A stretch of DNA of 64,000 nt from Amoebophrya sp. A120 (GCA_905178155.1 CAJINV010000001.1:7013794-7077793), one strand, 5' to 3'; positions 43,801-55,267 are shown, numbered from the stretch's first letter. Translations and numbers: made by a program. The notes: a model not told the origin generated them from the sequence alone.

Positions 43801-46800
43801 CATCTGCAGAGAGGCAAAAGCAGGCTACGGTGGAATTAAAGAACCCACCAAGCTCCGAACCACCTCAGAAGCCGACCAAAACCCACGTGAGCACGCCGTG
43901 GCAGAAACCGGACGTCGCCGGAATCAGTCCGGCAACCGAGGACTCGTCGGTCTCTCAGTTGCAGAAGAATCAGACACCCACGAGCGATCAGAGGAAGAAT
44001 TACCCCAAATGGTTCAAACGCACGCCGTCTGGACAAACGCCGCGGTCCACTACGCCGGTGTCCGCGCGTGGACGCGGCGGGCGACCGTCCGACGAGAGCG
44101 GCGTGGGCGCTTTCGGCAGTGAGAAACAAGAAAAAAATAATTCCGCGTCTTTCTCTGCTGAAAGAGAAATGAAGGAAGACGATCCAATGACCGGCGTGAT
44201 GACTGCTCAACAAAATCATGCAAGCAGGAGCGTGGACCAGAGCAAAGCAGCACTTTTCGTCGTCCAGGGTGGTGGTGCGAGTTCGTCTTCTAGCGCGTTG
44301 TTCTCAACATCAGCGACATCTTCTTCTTCAAATGCGGGACCGCAGGCGCAGCTAGAACAAGCTGCGGCGGCGGCCGGTTGCAGCTCGTCCTTTCGCCAGA
44401 GCAAAACGCCACCGAAGCGGACCGCCGCGGAGGACGAAAAAGAGATGATGCTGATGGAGAATCTGCAGCAACGGGTGGCGGACCGCAGCAGGCGAATGCA
44501 GGAAAAAAAAGCGGAAAGTTCTTCGCAGCAACAGGAGAAAGACCGCGACTCCCGAGTAGCAGCTGAGCAGCAACCCAGTGGCGCGGCTGCTCGGGCGCGG
44601 TCGCGGTCCGCCAGTTTCGAAGCGGCCCGGCGACGGTTCGAAAACGCAAAGGAGGAGGGAGAGCAAGTCGACCGCATCGGGCGGCGCGGGGAATTACGAG
44701 CGCCAAGTGGAGGGTTGGTGGACCGCACGGGCAAGATCAACGACCCCGACGTCAGTATGATCTCGCTGCAAAACAAATCACCACCGGAAAAACCACCTGC
44801 GGACGCGACTGCGCCAGCAGCCGTCGCGGAGCAAAACGCCGAGTCGCGCGTGAGCCGGGCGTTCGCAGCCAAGGAGCGCGCCCGCGCGCTGTTCGAGCGA
44901 ACCAGAAGCAATGCGAGTAAAGGAACAGCCCTGGTTTCCACCGCGTCGTCGAAGCTCAGCTCCGTCGCTGGCGGGAGTGAGCAAACAGGAACTACGTTGC
45001 AGGAGAACGCAAGAACCGTTATTTCCGGCACAGGATCCTCGTCCGCTTCGTCTTCTCAGACGAACCGCGGGCCAGCGTCAACGTCGATCTTCGGTGCAAA
45101 CCGAAGCTCGAGCGACACGACGAATAACAAAAAAGACCGAGCGACGTCAGGCTCGGGTTTGTTTGGCCAGACTGCAGATAAAAATTTGCAGCAAGGAGGC
45201 AGCAGCAGTTCCGCTTCCAGTAGCTCATCTTCCTCTGCACACGGTGCGCGTTCGAAGAGTGACCACAGTACCTGGAATTCTAAAATTCAGGACACGCGTT
45301 CGCTGGTTGCTCAGGCAAAAATGCGGCTTTCTTCGACAACAGCGGCAGATGCGAATCGAGGTCGGGAGGATCAAAATAATGCTCCTGCTTTTTTGCACAG
45401 CCACAGCAGCGCCGAAGAGTCGAGCAAAAAAGACAACGGCAGTTCGATTTCCCAGCAAGATTTCTCCAAACGAGAAGTGACCCCGGCAAGGAAGGCAAAG
45501 CACGAAGAAAAAACGGACCCGCTTGCGCTAAGTCAGGACACCAAAGCGATTCTGCGCGACATGAAACACCGGCCGAAGATTTTAGACACCGTGTTCACGC
45601 CGGAGTTCGAAGACCACTTCTCTCCGGAGCTTCCGGAAGACGAACCCCCGCCCGACGGGCAACTGCTGCTCCACGCCGCAACCACGCGGCTGGGCAGCAC
45701 GGATTTCCGCACAGACGACGCTTTCGCAAGTGCTGGCCCGTCGCCCCTGGACGCCGGCGCGGATGACAGTGGCATCGGCCCCGTGCAGAGCGCCGCCATG
45801 AAGTCACCGTCACCGTTGAAAATCGACGTACAGAACGATTTGACCGGGCTGCTTTTCCGCAAAACGCCAACCGAACTCAACGGACCGCAGGTGCTAGAGC
45901 AGATGAACAGTGGAGGATCATCCCAACCGCAGGAAGCAGAGGAGCCGCGGTGGAATCAAAAAACTACCGTCTTCGACGACTTGAACCGCGTGCATTTCGG
46001 GGAGGAGAAGGAGGAAGAGGATGGTGCGATGGATGTGTCTGGATCGGAGAAGAAAGAAATAGAGACTAGTACACAACAGAATCAGCAGCACCAAAAATCT
46101 TATCAAGATCTTCCCGGCGCCACGCTGTTTGAGCAGGAAAATAACAATTCTGTAAACATTAGTGGTGATTATCGTCAAAATCTTTCGCAGCAAGGCCGGT
46201 ACAACAAAAACAAAACTCCGCGCGCGGACCGGAGCGGACTGATGTACAAAACGCCCCACAGCGAAGAGCAGTCCCACCATATTGAGAGGAAAAGTCCCCC
46301 CTCCCCATATTGAAAAGGTATGTTTCCGAAAATCTGTGTTGCTGATTTGTGACCACAAATCAGGTTTGTCTTGCAAAAAGAAAAGCGCAGAGGCATCCGC
46401 CCAATCGTGAAGCGATTTTGCATGCTGTTGGTCCTAGAGGGTGGCCATTTGCAATGCTGAACAACTAGACCTGAGCGCTCCCAGCTAGGCTGCGGATCTG
46501 GCCGGAGTGCGTTACTGCAAGACAAATCGGATTTGTGTACGCAAATCAGCATCAGAAATTTCCATTTTGATAGGGGGAGGGGGGATTTTTGCTTTTGATA
46601 CACCACACGCCGCGGAGGGATCATCTCCAAGCGGGGCCGTTACTGGATGAGGACGAGGACGTGTTCGGGGACCAGAATCGACGGGAGCTGCACCAGATCA
46701 CGGGAGACGAGGATGCGCGTGGGGCGATGATGGCGCCGATGTCGGGGAGTAGCAGCATGAGCATGAGCAGCGTGCACAAAAGCAGTCCGAAAAACAAAAA

Positions 46801-47695
46801 CTCCTCCTCGCAGGGGTCCGGCGGGGACCAGCCCCAGGTGGGGTCGTTTCTGCCGCCAAAGCAACCGACGAGTGGCATGAGCAGGCTGCCGCTTGCGCCT
46901 GGGGCGGTGACGAGTGCTGCTCCTTTTTTATCCCACGCAGCAGCATCTTCATCACGATTGGGGATCGGTATTGATGAAGCTTCTCCATTTAGGTGTTAAT
47001 CCATCTTTATTGTTGTGAGCTGCCTTTCAGTTTCAACTACACATACATTTTTTGTTCAACGGCGTTTTTATTGAAACTACAGGCATAGCTGCTATATCGC
47101 CGCACCGAGGATCTCTGGAAGGCAGCGAGCTGTACAGCGCTCGCAGTCCGAGAGGTAAGGTTCCTGGGAAATTTATATCGCCGTTCGGGAACCGTGACGG
47201 TCGACTCTCAGCTGGAGCGATGGGCCAAAACTTCAAGTACATTTATTCTTCTTACTAGGAAATAAATCGGAAATCGAAGTATCAGATTTGCTTCCCACCT
47301 CCAGCAGAATGAAGATGCGAAAGGGCGAGCATCAAGAAGGAATAATTGTGAGCAGAGACAGTGTTTGTCGGATCTCACTTGTTTTTAGAAAATTTTCCAG
47401 CCCGGCACCGCGGACGCCCGTCGGCTTTTCGAGCAAAAGTCCTTTCGTCAAGGCCGAAGATGTGATGCCGCAAGCGCGCCGAAGCGGTAGTCCCTGCGGG
47501 CGCTACGATTTTCTGTCGGAGGAGAAGTCTCCGGCCCGCAGCGGTCGCGGGCGCGCGCGGGGGAATCCGAGTCCGTTGCAGGCCATGGGAAACCGCCGCT
47601 CTAACAACACGAGCATTTCCCCGATCCGCATGAAGCCGATTTCTCCCAGCGCGAACATCAGCCCGAGGCGTATTGTTCGAATAGTTGGATTTTAA
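40872..47695 (+). CDS. Giant Ser/Pro-rich disordered protein, at least five exons (5' end unresolved)
   Basis: Exons 40872-43448, 43559-46279, 46606-46994, 47083-47154 and 47259-47695 keep one frame for about 2064 residues. Intron 1 (43449-43558), intron 3 and intron 4 are GT-AG; intron 2 is an introner. The first visible exon begins at a TTTTAG acceptor with no in-frame ATG, so at least one 5' exon is missing. The protein is overwhelmingly low-complexity: Ser runs, Pro/Ala/Gln/Glu-rich segments, repeated SxxG and many Ser-Pro sites, especially in the last 130 residues (SPIRMKPISPSANISPRR). That pattern suits a phosphorylated scaffold or cytoskeletal/nuclear linker (inference). A Cys-containing patch (CVFRIPQDCVCSRSAFAQ) near residue 735 of the visible part is the only globular-looking piece. 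No family recognised. Confidence 0.68.
46280..46600. mobile_element. Introner element, family C (321 bp)
   Basis: Left end TATTGAGAGGAAAAGTCCCC; right end inverted, TATCAAAAGCAAAAATCCCC. Homology continues inward for more than 60 bp (CCTCCCC, TGCTGATTTG, ACAAATC). Perfect duplication CACCA at 46275-46279 and 46601-46605. Excision with one copy joins ...EEQSH to HTPRRDHL... in frame. Its sequence is unrelated to families A and B except at the very tips. Confidence 0.9.
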
Positions 47696-47821
47696 TTTTC
47701 TTTTGCTGCGTTAGCATCCATTTCTTTCTTGTTCCAACGAACTTGGACTTATCACGACCTGCTAATCGTTTTATCCTTTCGTGAAAGTCCGTTACTCGAC
47801 GTTTTGAAAACGCAACTAATT

Positions 47822-48202
47822 ATGATCCCATCAGAACCCGCGTCCTCCTCCGGAAACCAGCTCCTGTCCGGTGGCAAGCCGTGGCTTCAGCAGCAGGAGT
47901 CCAAGGCCTCTGCCGGCTTGTCCCCCCTGAGCAACTGGTCCGGGTCGCCGGACCTCAAGCATGACACGTTTGTTGAGGAGTTTCGGCAAGAGGTAATGGA
48001 CCACCCGGGTCACCCGATTGACGACGCCTGGATTTTGCAAGAAAAAACGGTGGATGCCGAGCAGATTCTTTGTCAGTGCGCAGACATCGAACACTTCTAC
48101 TTCTTCGACCGCCGCGATATCATCAGCAAACTGATCGACTTTGTCCCGTGCCACCTGGAAACCATTCCCGAGGAGGACGAAGACGAGGAGATGATGTATT
48201 GA
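47822..48202 (+). CDS. Small acidic protein, unknown
   Basis: A 126-residue frame from the ATG at 47822. It has a Ser/Pro/Gln-rich first third, then a more structured part (TFVEEFRQEVMDHPGHPIDD, then CQCADIEHFYFFDRRDII), ending in an acidic tail EEDEDEEMMY. Soluble, no signal peptide. It starts 127 bp after the stop of the giant protein in the same orientation; it could be an independent gene or an alternative last exon. Upstream frame is open only to a TTG. No family recognised. Confidence 0.55.
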   Translation: MIPSEPASSSGNQLLSGGKPWLQQQESKASAGLSPLSNWSGSPDLKHDTFVEEFRQEVMDHPGHPIDDAWILQEKTVDAEQILCQCADIEHFYFFDRRDIISKLIDFVPCHLETIPEEDEDEEMMY

Positions 48203-49369
48203 GAGCGGTGGATTATTTATTTCCACGTCGAATTATGTTGAGCTTGAGGTTGAGATTTTTTTCAACACAAAGCCTATCGAACTAGCAACTACTTCGCCAA
48301 GAACGAATATATAGGAACGGTGCTCGTCCTCGACCGCGAGCGAGATACAACAGAACTACTCGTCGGAAAGTCATTTAGCATTTTTGCAACAAACTTTCTC
48401 TTTCCGCATTGATTTTGCACGAGTCTAGAAACAAGAGTTGGTGATTTTGCATTTATTAGGTCTCACGATGAACAAAAAAAAAGGTCAACATTACAACAAT
48501 GATACTTTGCTCTGCGATGATGAGAGCCGTAGAAATATTCGATGAATAAAAAGCACGACGAGGAACTTTTGTCAATTTCCAGTGGTTCAGCTACTAGCAG
48601 AACTTTCTTTGTACTTCAATGGCTTTTTGGATACAATAGCTCTAGCTAAGCGCCTTTCGAGTCAGTGTAAATGTTGAAATTGAAAAACTATCGACGATGA
48701 AGTGTATCTGTATGAAACAATAAGAAACGACTGTGACTGAAAGTCAGAATAAGCGAAACTGCGAGCGTCTCGAGAAAGTGCCTGACATGTAGAGGTACTG
48801 CCATTTTGTATTAAATTACTACGTGGAAAGCCTGTTCGTAGTTTTCTCACACGTTATCAATGCAAGGCTAAATAGCTACTCCACTGCGCCTGTGCTTTAT
48901 TATCCCGTGGGGGGTCGTACTCGTACAGAAGATCCTTTTCGATGGCAGCCAAAAAACGCGATCTCGACGTACAGCAAAATTCCTTCCATGTGAAAGTTTC
49001 CTTGTTTTGCTCGTGCTGGGACAAGATGCATTTTCCTAAAGATGATCCTGAATAAGAATATGCAAGAGGCAATCAAAATCACTGTATCAAAGGTGACGTT
49101 GCAAAATGGGTCAAAATGTAGTGTGAATCTATAGATACGCAGCTCAAGAAGTTCACTTTTCTTTCCATCATTTTTTCTTCCGCAGCAGCTAGATCTCTTC
49201 CTAGAAGAACCGCTATTGATTTTTATACTTTCGAGTATATTAGGACAACGATAACTTCTTGTAAGGTTTTTAGGGTTTTTCCTTAGGACTGTTTTGTTGC
49301 AGACAACAAGCCAATCACACGGCAATCGATTTAACCTTCGGTTTAATCACCCCCAAAAACTCCTTCAAA
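48203..49369. other. Intergenic spacer, no gene seen
   Basis: AT-rich, with only short incidental frames. It should contain the promoter of the FoP-type gene starting at 49370. Confidence 0.55.
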
Positions 49370-50031
49370 ATGGGCATGGCACGATCAAAGAGCGGAAAGA
49401 AGGGCAGCAAGGGTAAGAAGATTTTGTGGTTGATAGATTTTTATGTTTCTCCATGACAGCACCGAACTGCCATCCAGCAGCCTGTGCGCATTGCTGACTG
49501 CATGCCGCGGACGAGTGGCGAGTTCTTTTTTTAAAACCAGCACCAAATATCTTCGATGCAGCTTTCGTAATGAACAATCCAGGCGTCGTCAGGAAAGACC
49601 AGAAGAAGGGTGCTGGCAAGGGCGGAAAGAAGACGACCAAGGGAGCTGGCAAGGGCGGCAAGTCCGCAATGAAGAAAGGTATTTTCGCTTGCTGTTCTGG
49701 TTTCATCTTAATCTACTAACTCGAGACATTTAGTCAACAACTTGCAGCGCGCTGTGCGACGTCTGCGATTCGATTGTATAGCGAAAATAAGTACTACACG
49801 TTCGCAACTTCTACGGTTATGTAGCCACTGTACCACGAATTCAACACGACCTTTTTCAAAACCACCGCTACAGGTAAGGGAAAGGGCAAGAAGGGCAAGG
49901 GTAAGGGCAAGAACGGGAAGCCGGCCACCGGCGAGGACTTGGACAAGCAGTTGGCCGAGTACATGGGCGAAGACGTGCTCAAGGAGCGCATGGACGATGA
50001 ACTCGACAACTACATGAAGCCCGAGGCGTAA
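49370..50031 (+). CDS. Small FoP/CHTOP-type C-terminal-duplication protein (mRNA-export-like)
   Basis: Three exons, 49370-49412, 49583-49678 and 49874-50031, joined by GT-AG introns that both fall in phase 1, give 98 residues. The N-terminal two thirds is a Lys/Gly repeat (KKGAGKGGKKTTKG and KGKGKKGKGKGKNGK), strongly basic and likely RNA-binding. The C-terminus has two related acidic-aromatic repeats, DLDKQLAEYM and DDELDNYMK, which match the 'FoP duplication' signature of CHTOP and, in part, ALY/REF C-termini. These recruit export factors in the TREX pathway. It lacks the RRM of ALY and the Arg-Gly repeats of CHTOP, with Lys-Gly in their place. The C-terminal call rests on pattern recognition; nuclear function is inferred. 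Confidence 0.72.
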
Positions 50032-52684
50032 GCGAAGCGGACATAATTAACGACGAAGAAGAAAAAACCGATAACACGACGAAGTACACGATAATCTTCG
50101 ATAGTGAACTAGTCTTTGATCATCGAATGTAGTCCAGCGTCAACCTTCACCGCACATGCCCTTGTTCCTTCGTTTTCACCACTTTCTCCTCTTGTACAAC
50201 ACGACGCGACCACTTGCACCAGCACAGACCGCATGCAGCAGCAATTTTTTGACATTTCACCTGTAAGCAACAAACCAGCAGCTTTTAACAGTTTTATCCA
50301 ACAGTTTGACTCAACATCCAACAGCAGTTTTTAAGCGTAAAGAAGTAATCCAAAAACCAAGATCGGAGAACGATTCTACTGCAACGCAATCACGAGCACT
50401 GCTTGTTTTCGAAGAAGGAACCTTCCCTCGTCCCCCTCGAAGTGGAAGGTCGAAGGATGTTGGACCAGCAGCAACCAGCGATCTTTGCGAACAAGAACCG
50501 CCTTCGACTCACTGTTGTGCTGTCGTTTAGTACAACGAGGAAAGCTGGACATGCCGTCGTAAAATGAACCAGAACATCTTCACTTCTCCATCCTCTGCCT
50601 CCGGAAAAATTTTCGAACAACAACCTGCGGAGTTGTCCAGATTGACTTTAATGCGCCACCGGACAGCACTTCTGTGACCACATGTGGATGTGAACAAAGC
50701 AGCGCCTGCTCCTCTGTAGTTCTGTGTTGAGTTTTGTACTCAAGAACGAGCTACCACTGCTAGAACGACACAGAGATTTACCTCTCGGTTGAAGAAGAGG
50801 AAGTGAAGAAAGAGCACGGTCGTGTCCTGCAGCTTCGCTTCGCGGGGATTACCGAAGGCCCGACTTCTTCGCATTTTCCACAATGCGAAACCAAATTTGT
50901 ACGAGATCGAGAATATAAAACCACCCCCAGATGAAGATGAAAGTGAACCCGCGCAGTTCCACTGGCTGCGTGCAGCTTTCTCGTGCACTCCTTTGCGATG
51001 CGGAGCGCAAATGGGGAATAAGTGCAAACAGCAGTTTGCTGCACTACTACTAGGTTCTTCTTGTTCGACCTACTGCCACCCCGCAATTCGTCAGGACGAC
51101 GCACCTCTCTACTGCGGAAGCAACTTTATTCTCATGCATAGTGGCGCCCAAGGATCGATCTGTCGCCGCGCACTGCAAAAGAGGCCTTGAAAGCCGGCGT
51201 TCGCGAGTGCGTAGTGGAGGCTGCAGCCGTACGCGGGCTCGCAAGGATCATGCGGCGCAGTTGCTACTGGTTTCTCGTCCCTCTCGCGCCGGGTTACGAT
51301 TTCTACGTGCTGCCTCGCTGTTAGGTCTCCGCTGTCATGTGATGAACAGGCCGACGGATTCTACACACGCGATAAGGTGGCTCCAGAAATGGTATGGCGC
51401 CGGATTTATTTCAGGGCGCAGCGCATAGCGCTGAAAATAATTATTTCCGTACTTATGTATAGAATGAGAATCGTAGGAAGAAAAAAAAGCAGTTCAACAA
51501 AAGGCAAGGCATAAGCTGATCGCTACTTTTTCAAAATCGTTTACCTTCAGATAGAGAAGTTACTTTAGTTGGCATGCTTAGAGGGGAGAAAGAGATAAGA
51601 AGTATCTTCTGATTTTTAAAAACAGCGTTTCTTCGTTCTTGTGTGTTTCGTGATGTTAGTATGACCTCCGGTTATTTTGTACTTCGATTTGTTTCAGTTT
51701 CAAATTCATTCAGACAGTAATAGCGCAATCGGTTCTTTTTTCAACAACATGAGTTTCACTTTGAGCGAGCGTAATCACAAAGGAGTGTACTACAGTTTTT
51801 TTGCGTACTAGAAAGGTCACTGTACGAAGGATCTATTATCATCCTAGTTTCACCCGGCACGTATGAGTTCTTAGGCTTTTCGGGCGGCGAAGGAAGTGCG
51901 GACGTGTTTCCTGAATCGGGCAAGAGCAACCTGTCCTTGACGCGTCGAATTTTTCTCGTCGCAATGAAGACAAAAGAAGCGGAGCAGCTGCAGAAAATCA
52001 TATGGAGATTCAAGAGCGGGTCGTCGGCGAAAGCGGGTGACGCAGACCAGTTTGTTGGGACCGAGTGCGGATGGAAGATTTTTGCAGGGGAGCAGCGGCA
52101 CGCCAAACACGAAATTCGGAGTAGAACATTGGACGCGAAGACGAATCGGAGAAGAAGAAAACTAATTTTGATAGGTTGATGAAAAAGAAAATGAAACGCG
52201 AGTTGTCGATAATCAGGAACAAACAAATTTCGAATTACGCTTGTCCCTTATTCTGTTTCGCCACGTACAAGAAAACGTCGCAACAAAAAGTCGAACATAT
52301 GAATTTCCGAAATAATCACGGCTGTACGCACGGCTGGTTTTTTTGTTCCGCGTCCGATGTTAACGACACGAAAGGGGACAAGTTTCTTCTTCTCTGAGCG
52401 AGTGAACAAAAATAAAACGGGAGAGAGAAAAGGACAGAGGTAAGCCCTTTCGAAACTGCACGAGAGGAGATCAAGTGAAAGTGGCAGTCTTTCTACGTGA
52501 TCTAGTATTGACGAAAATTATCTCGACGCTATGCCTAGGCAACTTCCATGATTTTAGTTCGCCACAAACATACTTCTTCACTTGGAAAGTTGAAGGTTTA
52601 TTTGCTTGTCTAGGGCTTCTGACACAACGAAATCAGAATTATTCCGCATTAGTAGAAACTTCGAAGTTAATATCCCCGCACACT
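50032..52684. other. Long intergenic region, no supported gene
   Basis: 2.6 kb with many short frames lacking ATG starts or coding character. 50,100-50,560 has Gln/Ser-type triplet runs. A Lys/Arg-rich frame at 51904-52179 starts only with GTG. I see no RNA gene or mobile element. Confidence 0.5.
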
Positions 52685-55267
52685 ATGGAGCCGATATTCC
52701 TGTTGGTGCTTTTCGCCTGCTACCAGGGTGCCAACGTGTTGCTGCGTCGCTACTGTCTAGTGGACCCTGAAGAGAACAAGTTCCGCGTGTCGCATCTCAT
52801 CCTCGTCGCTGAAATTCTCCGTTGTGTCGCATGCGTGATTGCTATTTGGTTTTTCGAAAAACAGCCGCGGATAGAGCTATTCCTTGCCGCGACCGGTGCT
52901 AGGCCGGAAGAAAGCGAGCCGTCGTGTTTTCTACCACGAGGAAGTAAACTTGCGGGCAATTATGGCACTGGGGAGGAAGTAAACTTTTCTCGTGTTATCG
53001 ACATTGTCAGTTCAAGAGCGGAACAGGTTCGCAGACACGTTCGCGACTACTGGCGGAAGTTTTGGTTTCCGTCAAGAGGAGCTGCTGGTGCGAGTGCCGG
53101 TGACGAAAGAGCGGTATCATCATTCGGAAAAGGTGCGACTACAGATGAAGCAGCAAACATGCAGATATCCGTACCCCCCGGAACCACGGAGAACCCGTTT
53201 CTCCGTAATGTCCTGCCCCTCGCGATCCCGGCCACGCTCTACGCAGGACAGAATCAGCTGCAAATTTTCGCGGTCGGCTGCCTGGACGCTTCCACTTATA
53301 CGGTGCTGATGCAAACCCGAATCTTCTTCGCCTGCGCATTCAGCACGTTTTTCCTCTCGCGCATCTGCAACAGTTACCAGTTACTCGGGCTGTCCACGTC
53401 TGCGGCCGCACTCTTTCTCCTCGTTTCGTCCTTCCCCGTTGACGTGGACACAACGGCTTGTCGACTTTTGCCCCAGTCCGCGCTGACGTCCGTCCAGGTT
53501 GCCGAGATCGCGACGGTGTATTGTGGGTTCGTTTCTGGATTGTCCGGAGTTCTCCTCGAGACGTTCTTCAAGACGCCCGGCTGGTCGTTTTTTGTCCGCA
53601 ACCTGCAACTATCCGCGTTTTCCATCCTCGTACTCGCGATCTACCTTGCGACCGCGAACAACAATCAGCAGGGCCTGCTCATTCGCCCTCGCCCTCGGGA
53701 GCGACAGAGGATGCGCCACAACGTGCACGATGATCTCATGTCTCCTGTGTCTCTACTGAACGAGGACAAACGAAGCTTGTTCGAGCAAAACAGCAGTGCG
53801 GGAATTCTCGACCTGCTGAATCTTCTCACCAACAATTTTTTCCACCGCTGGACTGTAAAAACCTGGCTGATGGCGGTGTTAGAGGCGGGGAACACGATTC
53901 TGCATTCCTTCGTGATCAAGCAACTGGACATTGTGCAGTGCGACCTGGCGCAGGTGGTGGCGTTGTTGATGGTGCTGATCGGAAGTATCGTCCTGTTCCA
54001 CCAGCCTTTTCCTGGCGGTATTCTCCTCCTAGTCTGGTGCACGCTCTTGCTCTGCACGGGCCTGTTTCTCTACAACCGGGGCGAGCTTTTTGAGAAGCTT
54101 CTGTCGAAGTACAGGTTGACTCCGGAAGATTTGCTGGTTCTGTCAACGGCGAGCGATACTAGCTCCACGACGCGTTGTTCGCCAGAAACAGAGGAAATCG
54201 TAAGCGCTGGTGTATTCACGGAAGTAGAAACAAACTCGCAAGACCAAACTGAAATTTCAGATGACGACGAACCACCGCTGATCGCAACACCTGCGAAAAA
54301 TGCGGACGACGTTGATCTTTTCGCACTTCCGCCTATTTTGGAACAGCGAATCTATCTGGGCTCGAATTTCGGACAGCCAGAAGAGACTCAGTCCGCTTTG
54401 TCCAACGAAGGCTTTGAAGACGTGATCTTGTCAACGGAAGAAGAGGAAGAGATTGAACAGGAGCTCGTCGTGAAGAAAATGCCTACAACTTCAAATCTTG
54501 CTCGCATTGGTGGAGGCGGACACGCAAGAACTTCCGCGAAATCACAATATTCAACAGCTCGAACCGCCAGCACGGCTGTCGGATCGGTTTCGTCTTCTAG
54601 CAGCGCGTCCTCAAAATCCGACGATATCTTCAGCGCTCCAGAATCGGTGGAGACTGCGGCCAGCTCGTTCTCGGATAGTATCCCACAGCTGCAAGAAGTT
54701 CATCAACTCCCCCGAAAGATGACAAGCAAAGGCGATCTGATCGTTCTGCCTGCGAAGAAGAGCAAGGAGACTTCGTTGCGGGCAAAATTTTCTCTTCTCC
54801 AGCACGCACCTCCTGCTCTTACCGGCGTCGACAGAGAGTTTCTCCTTTTCTACCGTACCACATACAGTTTCGGCTTGATGGCCTCGGCGCTGGTGTTCAT
54901 GTACCTTTTGTACGTTCTGGTTTTCTCCCTGGAGGCGAAAACGCCCCTCCGCGGGAAGCATAAGGTGCTCAAACCTCTCATCGTCGAAGGACAGCAGCAG
55001 GACAACGCCCTGAAGTCTATTGTGGACGACACCGAAAAGGTCTCGGACTCCACCGCAGCGGCCGCCACGGCCAAAGTGAACAGTGCGGCAAGAAATGGGA
55101 CCACCAAAGAATGGGACGTGCACTTCAATTTTGATCCCAGAAATGTGAAAAGCGATTTTGTTGACACTTCCAAGAAGTCCTCCTTCACGAAGGATTGGCG
55201 GGGAACGATGAAAAAGCAAACTCCTCCTGGCGCTTTATCATTACGGAAAAGATTGAAACCGCGCTAG
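52685..55267 (+). CDS. SLC35A-type nucleotide-sugar transporter with long C-terminal extension
   Basis: An 860-residue protein from the ATG at 52685 (the frame is open upstream only to a GTG at 52475). Residues 1-500 form the transporter: a first helix FLLVLFACYQGANVLL, a hydrophilic loop, then the family's most conserved stretch, LAIPATLYAGQNQLQIFAVG followed by LDASTYTVLMQTRIFFA. This matches the NNLxFxALxxLDAATYQV...LKI motif of Golgi UDP-sugar/CMP-sialic-acid carriers. Later helices include FLLVSSFPVDVD, VYCGFVSGLSGVLLE and a block with QLDIVQCDLAQVVALLMVLI. Residues about 500-860 are an acidic/Ser-rich tail with one extra hydrophobic segment (GLMASALVFMYLLYVLVFSL), unusual for the family. 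Predicted to move nucleotide sugars into the Golgi or ER. Intronless. Confidence 0.82.
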   Translation: MEPIFLLVLFACYQGANVLLRRYCLVDPEENKFRVSHLILVAEILRCVACVIAIWFFEKQPRIELFLAATGARPEESEPSCFLPRGSKLAGNYGTGEEVNFSRVIDIVSSRAEQVRRHVRDYWRKFWFPSRGAAGASAGDERAVSSFGKGATTDEAANMQISVPPGTTENPFLRNVLPLAIPATLYAGQNQLQIFAVGCLDASTYTVLMQTRIFFACAFSTFFLSRICNSYQLLGLSTSAAALFLLVSSFPVDVDTTACRLLPQSALTSVQVAEIATVYCGFVSGLSGVLLETFFKTPGWSFFVRNLQLSAFSILVLAIYLATANNNQQGLLIRPRPRERQRMRHNVHDDLMSPVSLLNEDKRSLFEQNSSAGILDLLNLLTNNFFHRWTVKTWLMAVLEAGNTILHSFVIKQLDIVQCDLAQVVALLMVLIGSIVLFHQPFPGGILLLVWCTLLLCTGLFLYNRGELFEKLLSKYRLTPEDLLVLSTASDTSSTTRCSPETEEIVSAGVFTEVETNSQDQTEISDDDEPPLIATPAKNADDVDLFALPPILEQRIYLGSNFGQPEETQSALSNEGFEDVILSTEEEEEIEQELVVKKMPTTSNLARIGGGGHARTSAKSQYSTARTASTAVGSVSSSSSASSKSDDIFSAPESVETAASSFSDSIPQLQEVHQLPRKMTSKGDLIVLPAKKSKETSLRAKFSLLQHAPPALTGVDREFLLFYRTTYSFGLMASALVFMYLLYVLVFSLEAKTPLRGKHKVLKPLIVEGQQQDNALKSIVDDTEKVSDSTAAAATAKVNSAARNGTTKEWDVHFNFDPRNVKSDFVDTSKKSSFTKDWRGTMKKQTPPGALSLRKRLKPR

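Noticed and set aside
46308-46600. Shorter boundary for the family C introner
   Set aside because: Starting at the inner TATTGAAAAG gives no perfect duplication. The outer start at 46280 gives a perfect CACCA duplication and correct frame.
51141-52179. Arg/Lys-rich ORFs between the FoP and SLC35 genes
   Set aside because: They start only with GTG or TTG, lack splice support and show no motif.
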